64,000 nt of DNA, from the NCBI RefSeq assembly GCF_052857255.1, contig NC_135502.1, positions 188,415,806 to 188,479,805 of the forward strand, read 5' to 3'. Origin of the DNA: Amblyomma americanum (lineage: Eukaryota; Arthropoda; Arachnida; Ixodida; Ixodidae). Within the stretch, counting starts at the first letter, position 1. Every line of letters starts with the position of its first letter. Under the pieces are notes generated by a model. That model was not told the origin of the DNA. It saw nothing but the letters and a program-made list of their open reading frames with translations, and did not search any database. A program made the translations under genes and the position numbers. This document shows positions 44,701-55,582 of this stretch, piece after piece.

Positions 44701-44976
44701 TAGCAAACAGGAATGCATGCCAACTCTCCCAGTGAGTATTCCTGGGAAGCCATAAGCCTTTCCACCTTCCAAGGACTGGATTAAGACAGCGCAACTGGCT
44801 GAGGGTTTGGGAGATGAAGATGTGGCATCAGAACACGCAGAAGAAGGTAAGTCCAGCAGCCAGACCGGTGTCCACTTGAGTATCACGACCGCCTACATGA
44901 TTGAACGATTATGCTGTGAAGTAGGACTTCCATTCTTAGCAGTGTCCAATTTTTCTTAAAGGGGGAAGAATTAATA

Positions 44977-45640
44977 TGTGTAGGTGAGGAGGAAAAATAA
45001 AAGGGAAGCGGGTACAAGACGGTGATGCCTTAGCATCACGCGTCCGGTTTGTCATTTGATCTTCGACTTACTATACAGCACAGCACATTATGCACGGTGG
45101 CGTCGAAGCATGAATCAACTTTTTCTCCTTTGCCTTTTCTCCCCTCCCGCTTCCCTGTATACCAAGCAGCCGCGGGGAGCGGGCAGAAAAAAAAGAGAAA
45201 GAGAAAGGAAAAGGAGTGGGAGGGGAGAAGAGGCACCCCTCAAGGCACAGCGGCGGCGACTACAGAAACAGACGGTGGCGGATTCGCGGAACAGATAAGA
45301 ATTATAGATGCATGTACTCGGGTGCCGCTGGCCAAAACGAGTAAACAAATTAACAGAATCAAACGCAGACAGGGCAGGGGACTTTCCTGGAGCCTCTTCG
45401 ATTGGCACGCATAGTCAAGGCGGAAAGCGGCGCAGTTAGTTTAACTAGAGACATGCGCACTGTGCATGAAAACACAAACACAAAGATTCCGCCGGCGAGA
45501 AACGACCGAGGTTGGTCAAGATGGAGCTCCTAAGGTCAATACACCCGGACTTTCATTAATGCCGTGAGGAATTGTCTCAAATTTGTAAATAAAGTACTAC
45601 AACCGTTGCTCTCTTTCTCGGGTGTTTCGGAACCCACCCT
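44977..45640 (+). repeat. 3' LTR of gypsy F
   Basis: Starts TGTGTAGGTGAGG just after a polypurine tract. Contains AATAAA near 45587. Ends around TTCGGAACCCACC; the exact end is uncertain. Confidence 0.55.
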
Positions 45641-46218
45641 GTAGGACTGTTAACTTAATTACATCAAATGGGTGGTTTTTCTCATTATTGTGTTTTCACA
45701 AGGAGAGGTTGGGTAGGGGTAAGATATGCGCGCGGTGGTTTTTAAAGCGAATTCATAGAGGGTTAACGGTCTGCCCAATGTACTGCATACTGCACACACT
45801 GCATTCTAGCACGTGTATTACGTTGCAGAAATCAAAATTAAATTTGCCATTAATTTTCTATCTGAAGCCTGAAGCTGTGTACAGCTTGATGTTTGCATGT
45901 GTTTGCAGACCTGGCATCTACTTTTTCACAGGGTCGACACCCCAAAACTGGCCAGTTATTTGTTCTAGAGTGTATTAGAATGTTTTTCGGTCGTCTGTGG
46001 ACTGTGTAAGGGGAGCGCTCGCAAGCTTTGTGTGCAGTTTCAACGCAAATGAGCCAGCGACTGAGGACGGGAAATTTTTTAGTCTTCACGATAAAAACGC
46101 ACAATACTGTATATGCATTCGCACAAACTTGCAAAGAACATTAAAGCAAAACAAAAAAGGACCAAAGAGGCATTGCAGGCAAACTCATGCACGTCGCGTT
46201 GCATACATGGCTCATTAC
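45641..46218. other. Intergenic or intron downstream of the zinc-finger exon
   Basis: No further exon of the minus-strand zinc-finger gene is recognised. Confidence 0.4.
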
Positions 46219-46510
46219 CTTTGTCGTTTCCAAAGGACAGTTGCAGATTTTCGGCTGGGAGTTTGTGCACCACGTTGCAGTGATGGACCTAAATTTCGAG
46301 CGTTGATAGCTGGCTGCTGCATTGGTAGCAGCGAACAAATGCTCCTTTTGCCTCCAACTTGTGGACAATCCTCATATGCTGCAGCATGTTCTTCCGCTGA
46401 GTGAAGACATTGTCGCAAACGCCGCAACGTCGATCATGATCGTCGTGATGCAAATCGTGGTCACCGTGCACAGGTTGGCGTTCACTCTGGTTTGGAAACA
46501 CTGACGCCAT
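46219..46510 (-). pseudogene. C2H2 zinc-finger protein, first exon, with in-frame stop
   Basis: From the Met at 46510: MASVFPNQSE, a His/Asp-rich stretch (HGDHDLHHDDHDR), then a C2H2 finger CGVCDNVFTQRKNMLQHMR with IVH. A second finger-like CYQCSSQLSTLE is cut by TAG at 46289-46291. The same frame continues with VHHCNVVHKLPAENLQLSF to a GTAATG donor at 46218. C2H2 fingers bind nucleic acid. Whether the TAG marks a pseudogene or a polymorphism cannot be told. Downstream exons were not found. Confidence 0.55.
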
Positions 46511-46750
46511 TCTGGACAGAAGTGCGCATGCAGTGTGAGAGCGCAGTGCATCAGATGCGCTTTTTTAATCCCGCGCGCGCTGTCAAAAACGTAGGGAATT
46601 CCGTGAAAAATCTAGGGAAAATGTGTCTGTCCCCAACCGGAAATGACGTCAATAAAAGTCACGTGACTATGACGTTGCAGGCGTGACGTCATATTTTTTG
46701 GACCAATCAGCGTTTCCAGCCTACTGACCCGCAAACGCTTGTCAACTTGG
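46511..46750 (-). promoter_or_regulatory. Promoter region of the zinc-finger gene, CCAAT box, two CREs and an E-box
   Basis: On - from 46749: AAGCGTTTGCGGGTCAGTAG, GATTGGTC (inverted CCAAT), then TATGACGTCACG (CRE palindrome), GTCACGTGAC (E-box), and TTGACGTCATTT (second CRE), within ~120 bases. A start codon follows at 46510. No TATA box is obvious. The first ~50 bases match 28261-28310. Confidence 0.6.
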
Positions 46751-46859
46751 AGGGTGTGTCGATTTCGCTCCGAGCACGCCAGCCTCCGCCAGCCCGGCCA
46801 GACCGGTTTCGCCTCTAGTCGGCGCGGCATTTTCCCGTTTTCCAAAACTGATGGGAACC

Positions 46860-48789
46860 ATCTGGTGTTCAGGTCAGCACAGATTTAGGTGAATACCCCT
46901 CTCCATTTGTGGAAAGATAACAATGGAAGCGACTGACTCATCTCTCTTCACGCTAACATCGGTTGTGGGTAGAGCAGGAAGTGAAAACCAGTCTGTGAAC
47001 GAGGGTGTTTGTCGGAAACCAACTTCTTGTAAGTCAGTTTTTCTGGAATTTTGAAAGTTGAAATCGAAAATTCTCCTTCACAGACCAGCCTTTTAATCTC
47101 CTGCTCTGCCAACAGAGGAAAGGTGAGTCAATCGCCGTCCATTTTATCTTTTTATAAATGAAGAGAGAGTGACGCCCCTTAATCTTAGGGAACCTAGATC
47201 TCCACAGGTTACCACCAATTTCCGAGATCGAGTGTAAAGGATGGTTCACATGCAAGCGATTCGACGAATAGAGCGAACCGCGGCGCAGCGCTGCGAAGCG
47301 TTTTGCGAGCTTTCGTTTCACATTTGTCGCCGCTGCGCGTTTCCCACCGCTACAGTGGTTAGAATTCAAGCCACTGCACCACAGCTGCGAAAACCATTTT
47401 GCTGGAAAATAGATATGCGCTTGCAACCGGTTTTGGTTGCCTGCAAACACTAAAAAGCGTAAAATATAAGCACTATATAGTCGTTTATTTTCATTGTTTA
47501 TTTTAATAAATATAAATCTTGCTTTTTATGGATTCAACACAACTTTATATAATTTATTTTTTAAACAGTATTTCGCACATGCGGCGTAAGAACACAAACA
47601 CTGGTCTATTCGCATGCTTTTTTTGCACGAGGCCTCTCCTGGTCACGCGGCAACACCGAGCCGTCATTGGCTGATATGCGGTGCTTCCGCGTTGCCGCCG
47701 CGAAAATTTCCAACTCTCTCGAACCTGGCCGCTCCAGCCGTTGGAGTTTTCTCCACCTCTTGAGAGAGGGTGTATGCGCTGCGGCGGAGGGATTCCCGAG
47801 CGGTACGATCACATGTGAAACAGGCTTAAGGGCAGTTGCCGAAGGGTACTATAGTGCACCATTGCCCCTGTCTCGACCTGTTCCTCGCCTTTGCAGCCAT
47901 GCCCTGCACAAAAAAGGAGGGAGAGCGATTATTTATTGTGGATAAGCTACAGACCAGTGCTGGTACAGGAGGCGAACTTGGCGCCGTATAGTCCGAAGAA
48001 ATTTTGGATTCACATTAACTTTTGGCTATTCATTGCGTCCTTTCAACAACTAACCTCTCATACATATAGAAAAAACATCTTACCTCTTCTTTTTCGAAGA
48101 AGGATGCGGAAATTTGAACAAGGGTTTTCGTTATAAATTTACGTGGTGTATTGCAGCGGGTGCTACTATTCTGCAAGTTGACAGCTGAGCACTTGAGGAT
48201 ATCAGTAAGTCATCTTTTCCGGAAAGCTTGTTTTCCAACTAAAAGGTCTCGAGCCCCAACGACACCCTCACATTCTTCTTGAGAAGGAAAACTCCGGATG
48301 GTCGCGCGCTGTCTGCAGCAGAGGCTAGGCAGAGAGAGAACATGTCTTTGTCGCCGTTCTCTGGTGTGTGGGTTGTTTATTGTTCGGGCTACCGGTGCAG
48401 AGGGGTAAGTGGAGGAAGTTAGAGCGCCGGAAGTTAAAGCGCAGGCGCGATGAATTTTATCGCCAAGTTCAAACAGCAGTCCAGCCAGCAATATGGCGGT
48501 ACGTGGAAACGTGTACAGCAAGAAGGAAAAGAGAAAAAAGGGCTTTAGGAGGAGAGAAAATTCATGAATGAGAAGTGCACCCTTCCTTAATTCTGAAAAA
48601 CACCTCTCCTATTTCTGACATTCTGACTTGGAATGCCCTTGGAATGCAGGCCTTTTGGAATGTACTGCATTTATGAGAGCTCCTCTCCTGATCTTTTCAG
48701 ACTGTACTCCTCTCTGGGGGTAACAGACGAGTTGGTACCTGCTTAGTGGCTTTATCCTGTGTCTCGCAGCATGTTTCATTAGCTTCCAG
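46860..48789. other. Intergenic, possible MITE, no gene recognised
   Basis: GGATGGTTCACATGCAAGCG at 47238 and, inverted, TCACATGTGAAACAGG near 47810 might be the ends of a ~590-bp MITE; the match is weak. 47450-47580 is AT-rich. No coding exon is seen. Confidence 0.35.
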
Positions 48790-49000
48790 CTCCTACATCC
48801 GTAGTATTCTTCACAATGCAGTTTTCACCGACGGCCTACCAGCCGCCACCTCTGGGGCTATATTACCGCGGTGAAAGGCAATACGTTTTCCGTAATCCGC
48901 TTATCGCCAACCTTTTTTCGCGTACGCTGTGGAAGGTAGCCTGTGCGACCACAAATGACTCCCGCGTGGTCACGGCTTCTTAGAAAAGCAAACTGAGGCT
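48790..49000 (+). pseudogene. Possible LINE RNase H fragment
   Basis: One frame reads AVFTDGLPAATSGAILPR, close to the RNase H start (FTDGS...SGA) of I/R1-type LINEs. Stops follow quickly. Weak call. Confidence 0.35.
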
Positions 49001-49800
49001 CTGTCTCGCATGTAATTAGCTGCTTTCCGTATTGTTAACACCTGTATTCTTGTAACGATTATTTATACTACTATTGAAGAATGTTTCCTTGCTTTTCATA
49101 ACCTCGTCCAAGCTGATGTCAATGGAAACCACGGCGTCACCAACACATAGAGACGCTGTTCAAGCGTATCAAAGCGTAGTTCAACAGAGCTGGCCCTCGT
49201 TGCAGGAACTGCTTTATGTAAATAAAATTGGTGAGCAGGAATTAAAAGTAGATCGACGCGACGCAATTTTTTTCGTTGCTGTCCATCGCGTTTGCGAGAT
49301 GCCTTCAGAGTAATGGATTCGGATAAGAGCAGGAGATAGAGTTCAATCGTGAGAGTTTGAGTAAGCTCCGATTTGCTGAGGACATAACTCAGGGCCTAGG
49401 GAAGAATGGCCCATGGTTTAACGCCCGTATAAGCACTCAACAGAGAAGATTCGGAGCAAAACTAGATGAGAATAAAAGTTATCAACTGGCCGGGAATCGC
49501 AGAGAAGTTGCATGGCCGCAGGTCCGGACCATAGGCATGAAATCGCTAGGAGAATACGAATGTGAGAGCTGGAGAGCACTGACAGGCACTCTAAGCTTTT
49601 GTCCAGACATGGAAACAAATTTTTCCCACACATCGATCAAAAACTTCGGCGTTAATGAAAAGGCTGCAAAATTAAAATGTGGAAAACAAAGAAGTCCGCA
49701 TGAGGGTTTTAAATGACGCCGCAATCTGGACACCTTTATCAGACATACAGTATCCGCTATGCATACTTTCAGGTTTTGCACAATAATATACAGCTAGTTA
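49001..49800. other. Unassigned sequence before LINE copy 3
   Basis: Two short open frames (49074-49313, 49357-49716) show no recognisable domain. They may be remnants of the LINE's 5' UTR or ORF1 N-terminus. Confidence 0.35.
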
Positions 49801-49805
49801 GAACG

Positions 49806-50324
49806 GCAAAGTTATAGTCTTAAATCAGGAAGTTAGCAAAGAGTATGAAAAACTGACTGATCTCGAACACCGCAGTCGCCGATCAAACTTAATTGACTTC
49901 GGTGTCAAAGAGCAAGATCAGGAAGATGATGAGGCGTTGCGTAAAGCTGTCACTAGTGACATATTTATAGGAAAACTTCAGCAGTCCTGTAGGTCTGCCG
50001 AACGTAATCACCGTCTTGGAAGACAGCCAGGAAAAAGGCCTGTTATTGTATATTTTCAGGATTATTTAGAAAAAGAGGCCGTTTTTCGCAACGTACGTTA
50101 ACTAAAAGGAAGAGGTATATCTATTCACAATGACTACAGCAAAGAAACTCTGAGAAAACGTAAACATCTATGGGAAACTGCTAAAACAGATGTCGACAGC
50201 GGGAAACGTGCTTTTCTTATCAATGATAAACTGAAAATCGATGGCTGCTACTATGCTTCGGTTGATAATCAAAATCAACGAATTGCCATCAGCCGCGAAC
50301 GCCAAACTGCTGATAACGAATGAA
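49806..50324 (+). pseudogene. LINE copy 3 ORF1, C-terminal RNA-binding half
   Basis: The frame reads KLTDLEHRSRRSNLIDFGVK, then SAERNHRLGRQPGKRPVIVY, then GRGISIHNDYSKETLRKRKH, ending in SRERQTADNE. This is the RRM/C-terminal part of an ORF1p. A TAA at about 50099 interrupts it after FRNVR. The N-terminal coiled coil is not recognised upstream. Confidence 0.75.
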
Positions 50325-51467
50325 ACAACACCTGCGTCGTTTCTAAGAATCAGAGTTCTAAATTTCAGAGCTAGAAGTATATTGAATAAGGCAGAACAGC
50401 TTGAATTCCTTCTCCTCAAGTATGACCCACACATTACAATTGTCACAGAAACGTGGCTGCATGATGGTGTTAGCGACGAAATACTGGTATCACCATCGCA
50501 TAAGATATTTCACGGGATCGTGGATCAAGGGACGGTGGTATTGCTATCATTTTAAAAAGCACGATTACCTCCTAAATACTTCTTCAGATTTATAACCATG
50601 AAAATCTATTTGTTAAGGACACGTAGTTGTGGTATGTGCAGTTTATAGGTCATCGCCATTCCCTCCCGAGTTCTTGATCTCACTGCGTGACTACATGCTT
50701 GCGCTGCAAAACCGGCAAATTATTAGGCGGGTGAATTTAACTTACCTGCAGTGGACTGGCTACATAAGCCTGAAATACAGCTTGTTGATAGCCCTGTTTT
50801 CGACATAATGTTTGCATGCGACTTAAAGCAAGTCATATTTGAAAACACGCGCGATAATGGCGACACTGGCTCAATATTGGATCTTTTATTTGTTAGCGAG
50901 AATATTGCAGAGTTTCAGGTTTGCGTGGAGGAGGGAATATCGGACCACATGCATGTGCTGTTCAGTTGGAGCCTTGATAACTGCAAGAAAAAATACATTA
51001 AATGTTGTAAAACTGCTAAAGACTTCAGTCATGCCAAAGATCAATCTGTCCTTGATGAACTATGGAAGCTGGTTGACAACTTACCAAAAACTGACAATAA
51101 TTCACTATGGCAGGCGTTTGTAACTTGCTGTAAATACTGCATCGATGCCTTTGTTCCGACCAAATGCATTAAAGCACACCGAAAAAACCCATGGGTGGAC
51201 AGAAAAATTGTACATTTGAAGCGGAGGGTAAAACGCGCAAAAAAGCGGAAGAACAGAAAACCCGTAGATATTCGCAAACTGCAAACCCTGCTTTTTGATG
51301 CATTATTGCTAGCCCGACAGAAATATTTTTCCAGTACCTTGCCGAAATACATAAAAACTAGCCCTGATAAATTTTGGCGATACCTTGGAAATAAGAGCAC
51401 ACACTTGCAAGAAATAAGGCAGCACGACAACGTGATTGCTGGTCCACAGGAAGTTTCCAACATATAG
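50325..51467 (+). pseudogene. LINE copy 3 endonuclease and linker
   Basis: EN start near 50350 (RVLNFRARSILNKAEQLEFL, then VTETWLHDGVSDEIL). It is frameshifted around 50550-50750 and resumes at 50751 with a DWLHKPEI word. It continues SILDLLFVSENIAEF and GISDHMHVLFSW, the C-terminal EN SDH motif. The linker runs to 51467 with HRKNPWVDRKIVHLKRRVKR. It would nick target DNA in an intact element. Confidence 0.8.
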
Positions 51468-51699
51468 AATGAATACCTTCATTCTGTATTGAACCAGGTT
51501 GATTGTGCCAGAGAGGCTTCCTCTTCTTGCTACCAAGTGTCAGACTTCATATCTTTTGAGGGCATGTTTTCATTATTGCAAAAAGTTAAACAAAAATCTT
51601 CTGAAGGCCCAGATGGCATACCGAATTCCTTCCTTCATCGTTACACCGAGCCTATTGCACATATTTAACAGCTATCTTCTCTTTATCTATTAGCGCGGC

Positions 51700-52967
51700 A
51701 ACTTTACCTGACGATTGGCGAGTGGCCCGTGTCATAGCAGTCCACAAAATAAGGCGACCGCCAGCTTATGGAAAACTACCGCCCAATTTCACTGACATCT
51801 ACGAGCTGCAAAAGACTAGAACACATCATCGCTCATTACATAACAAATTTTCTTGAAGCTAACAACTTACTCTCTCCATTTGAGCATGGATTCTGGAGGG
51901 GTTCTTGACATATACCCAACTTTTAACAACTGTTCACGAAATCGCTCTAACACTTGATTATTCCTGGCAGGTTGATCTTATCTTCCTTGATTTTAGCAAA
52001 GCGTTTGATCGCGTTCCTCACGGTAAACTTCTTGAAAAACTTACTAAGTTTGGTGTTCCTGCACTCGTCATAAGCTGGATAAGAGCGTACCTTTCGAACC
52101 GCACTCAGTTCGTGGATGTCAATGGCCATGCCTCCAATGTGTTACCGGTTTCATCTGGAGTGCCTCAAAGAAGCGTACTGAGACCAATGCTTTTCTTAAT
52201 CTATGTTAATGATATAACTAGTGTCGTTCATCCTCATGTTAACATCAGGTTGTTCGCGGACGATTGTCTGCTCTTTAAACAGGTTACAGGCCATGACGAT
52301 CAACTTCAGTTACATAATAATTTAGGGACACTTAATGAATGGTGCACGGCTTGGTCTATGACCCTAAACACTCAAAAAACGGTCTTACTTCGCATCACGA
52401 ACAAAAAACAGGCAATTTCATTTTCATATTGTATCAATAATACTCAAATAAAGGAAGTCAAATATAACAAATAAACAGGCTTAACGTTTACAAACAGTCT
52501 TTCGTGGTCCAAACACAGTGATAACATTTGCCCCCCCCCCCCCCCCCCCGCTTCCCGAAAACTCGGCTTTCTGCGTACATGCTGAAAACAGCACCTCCTG
52601 ATTTGAGAATGCTTGCCTATACAGAATTTACGTATTGGCGAAATTAGAGTGTGCAGGTATAGTATGGGATCCCTTTCATCTAAAGCATAAACATAAACCT
52701 GAAATGGTTCAGAGGAGAGCAGTGAGCTTAATTTTCAACAAGTTCAGGCCCACTGATTCCCCGTCACAACTCATGGCTGACAGCTATATCAATACCTTAG
52801 AATTGCGAAGAACTATAGCACGACTTAAATCTTTTTTCACGATATATGACAAGTCGATAGAATTTAATGGACGGCCGTACATTCAGCGTAACCTGCCACG
52901 CGTGTCAAGGCACTAACACGCTCACAATTTGCTGCCTTTCCATGCCCGTACTAACTTGTATAAATAT
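51700..52967 (+). pseudogene. LINE copy 3 reverse transcriptase
   Basis: YRPISLTSTSCK near 51778, then VDLIFLDFSKAFDRVPHGKL, SGVPQRSVLRPMLF (the usual QGSVLGP changed to QRSVLRP) and catalytic IRLFADDCLLF near 52255. A poly-C run at 52530 and frameshifts follow. The C-terminal region at 52635-52916 reads LECAGIVWDPFHLKHKHKPE. The coding continues into RTNLYKY at the gypsy D insertion and then SFFPRTVSQGN at 59424. Confidence 0.85.
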
Positions 52968-53111
52968 TGTAACGAATAGTACACCAAAAACACTAGGGGA
53001 CCAAGGAGCTACACAGCCGGCAGAGCGAGCACGAGCAGGAAGGAGATTTTCTTCGTCCTCTGCTTCTATCGCCTGAGTTCCCTTCGTCCTCCTCTTCTAT
53101 CACCTGTGTCA
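52968..53111 (-). repeat. 3' LTR of gypsy D
   Basis: On + begins TGTAACGAATAGTACACC and ends ACCTGTGTCA. Next to it inside, on -, is the polypurine tract CAGGGGAGGGAGCAA (53112-53126). Confidence 0.92.
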
Positions 53112-53128
53112 TTGCTCCCTCCCCTGCA
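53112..53128 (-). promoter_or_regulatory. Polypurine tract of gypsy D
   Basis: On - GCAGGGGAGGGAGCAA lies directly before the 3' LTR, where plus-strand DNA synthesis would be primed. Confidence 0.75.
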
Positions 53129-53155
53129 GCATCGCCCCGATGCGGCCATCGTGCA

Positions 53156-54830
53156 CTAGAGTGACGAGCAGAAAGCGAGCGTGCTAGGGTGAGGTACGAG
53201 GATCACAACATAGAACAGGGCACAGCGGTCAGGCTCAAGTTCAATCGGGTGGTCGGTCGTGGTACGAACGACGTGCACAACGTCGGTAAGCTTGCGTCTG
53301 TGGGATGAGCTGGCTTGGGTGGCGGGTTGAACTTCGTAGGTGACGTCGCTAATGCGGCGGAGGACACGGTATGGGTCGAAGTTTCGACGGAGTAATTTTT
53401 CAGACAGCCCGCGGTGACGAACGGGCGTCCAAATCCACACATAGTCGCCTGGCTCGTAGGCAACGAAGCGCCGTCCCTGGTTGTAGCGGCCAGCGTCTAG
53501 TTGCTGTTGACGGTGTATGCGCTGCCTTGCCAGTTGCCGCGCTTCTTCCGCACGCTGCACAAAAGTGGCGATGTCGAGGTCAGGGTCACTCTCGCAGTGG
53601 GGGTCAACAGGCAGCATAGCATCCAGCGTAGTAGTAAATCGACGGCCGAAGACAAGCTGGAAGGGAGTGAGCCGCGTTGTCTCCTGCAGTGCCGTATTGT
53701 AAGCGAATGTAGCGTATGGCAGAATTTGGTCCCAGGTTTTATGCTCTATATCCACGTACATGGAAAGCATGTCGGCCAGAGTTCTGTTGAGCCGTTCCAC
53801 CAAGCCATTGGTCTGCGGGTGGTACGCCGTCGCACGTCTATGGCTGGTGCGCGTCAGTTTCAGCACAGCCGGGGTTAGGCGGGCTGTGAAAGCTGCCCCA
53901 CGGTCAGTAATAATGACTGCAGGGGCGCCATGACGCAGGACGATGCTGTGGACAAAAAACTCGGCTACTTCGGCAGCAGTTCCGCTCGCAAGCGACGTGG
54001 TCTCAGCATAACGTGTCAAGTAGTCCGTCGCAACAGCGATCCACCGTTTTCCAGTGGATGACTTCGGGAAGGGGCCAAGGAGGTCCATTCCAACTTGTTG
54101 AAAAGGGATCTTTGGTGGCGCTATTGGCTGAAGATATCCGGCTGGTTTCATGGGTGGAGACTTCCGGCGTTGGCAGTCGCGGCAGGTTCGCACGTAGGTC
54201 TGCACTGATGGAAGTAATTTGGGCCAATAGTACTTCTCCCGAATCCTTGACAGCGTGCGACTGACTCCCAAGTGGCCGGCGGACGGCTCGTCGTGACAAG
54301 CGCTCAAGATGTCAGGTCGTAACTGGGTGGGCACCACGAGTAAATATGTTTCGGTGGACTTTCCAAAGTTGCGCTTGTAGAGAACGCCATTTCGCATGGT
54401 GAAGGATTGCAGGCCATGACGCAAAACACGCGGAACCCGACCACTGTGACCTCCCAGGTGCTCGATGAGCGGCGCTAGCTCCGGGTCCGTTCGTTGAAGC
54501 TGAGCCACATGGGATGGGCTAAGAGCACAAATGAAAGGAAGATCTTCGGTGATTTCTTGCGGAGCGTGGTCCACGGGCGCGCGTGATAAGCAATCCGCAT
54601 CTTGGTGCTGCCGGCCCGACTTGTAAACGACAGTCACGTCGTACTCTTGCAAACGGAGGCTCCACCTAGCCAACCGGCCGGACGGATCTTTAAGGCTTGC
54701 CAGCCAGCATAACGAGTGATGGTCGCTGACAACACGGAAGGGTCGTCCGTACAGGTATGGACGAAACTTGCTGATGGCCCAGATCACCGCAAGGCATTCT
54801 TTCTCTGTCGTCGAATAGTTCGCCTCCGAT
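53156..54830 (-). pseudogene. Gypsy D Pol, RNase H end and integrase
   Basis: The 543-codon open part from 54787 starts [20 protein letters not shown] (RNase H end). It continues with integrase zinc motif HLGVSRTLSRIREKYYWP and CRDCQRRK, GMDLLGPFPKSSTGKRWIAV, ITDRGAAF and NGLVERLNRT, so D, D and E are present. It ends with a chromodomain-less basic tail. A frameshift near 54830 separates it from the rest of RNase H. Confidence 0.88.
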
Positions 54831-55582
54831 CACGAAAGTGTTCGGCTCGCTAACGCGTTTCACGCCGTCCTGCCACTGGATAAGTACTGCCCCAAGGCCA
54901 ACATTGCTGGCATCGGTGTGTATGTCGGTGGCGGCGTCTTCATCGAAATGGGCGAGTATCGGGGGGCTGTGTAGGCGGTTGCGGAGCTCCTGAAATGCTT
55001 CTTCTTGGTCGCTTCCCCACAGAAAGGGTATTTCGTCTCTAGTCAGTGCTCTAAGTCAGCGCAACCGGTCCTTTGACTGGTCCCCTGTTTTTGGGCGCAA
55101 TAAAAGAGTTTACCTACCTACCTCATCTATTCTGGAGAAATCGGGCACAAAGCGTCGGTAGTAAGAACAGTGGCCCAGAAAACGTCGAAGTGCCTTCTTG
55201 TCGGTTGGGCGCGGAAAACTGGAGACGGCAGCAGTCTTGTCGGGGTCCGGGAGAACGCCTTGTGCGCTGACAACATGGCCAAGGAAGCGAAGTTCCGTGA
55301 AACAAAAATGACATTTCTCGGGCTTGATCGTTAGTTGCGCGCATTTCAGGGCTGGAAGTACGATGCGCAGCCGGTCCAAGTGTTGATCGAAGGTAGGCGT
55401 GAAAATGACGACGTCGTCCAAGTACACCAAGCAAGACTGCCACTTCAGAGCGGATAAAACGGTGTCCATCATACGCTGGAACGTGGCCGGCACCGAGCAA
55501 ATACCAAACGGGAGCACCTTGAACTCGTATAAACCGTCTGGAGTCACGAAAGCCGTCTTCTCTCGGTCTCTCTGGTCCACCT
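54831..55582 (-). pseudogene. Gypsy D Pol, RT C-terminal half and RNase H start
   Basis: From 55582 on -: [19 protein letters not shown], then QSCLVYLDDVVIF with the catalytic YLDD, and SFLGHCSYYRRF-like words to FSRIDE near 55128. A short LINE tail interrupts at 55049-55123. RNase H resumes with [15 protein letters not shown] near 54910. Confidence 0.85.
55049..55123 (+). mobile_element. Extreme 3' end of a LINE with (TACC)n tail, in gypsy D pol
   Basis: About 75 bases ending GCAATAAAAGAGTTTACCTACCTACCT: an AATAAA signal and short tandem tail. They interrupt RNase H coding that otherwise continues on both sides. Confidence 0.7.

Larger units (their letters stand above)
35347..45640 (+). mobile_element. 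Gypsy F, an old Ty3/gypsy element broken up by four later insertions
   Basis: Parts on + in order: 5' LTR fragment (about 35347-35460), gag pieces (35490-36000), SINE, RTE tail, LINE, RNase H start (about 40610-40782), antisense LINE, remaining RNase H and integrase (43105-44700), polypurine tract AAAGGGGGAAGAA (44958-44970), and 3' LTR (44977-about 45640). The 5' and 3' LTR share CCGGTTTGTCATTTGATCTT with three changes. The missing gag-pol middle may have been deleted. Confidence 0.65.
49801..52967 (+). mobile_element. LINE copy 3 (5' and central part), split by gypsy D
   Basis: Contains the ORF1 C-terminal half, endonuclease and RT in order on +. It is cut at 52967 by gypsy D; the last coding codons and 3' UTR resume at 59421 after a duplicated ATAT. 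Numerous frameshifts show it is much older than the gypsy insertion. Confidence 0.85.

Noticed and set aside
47238..47828. hAT-like MITE with CACATG ends
   Set aside because: Only about 13 of 20 end bases match and no target duplication could be found.
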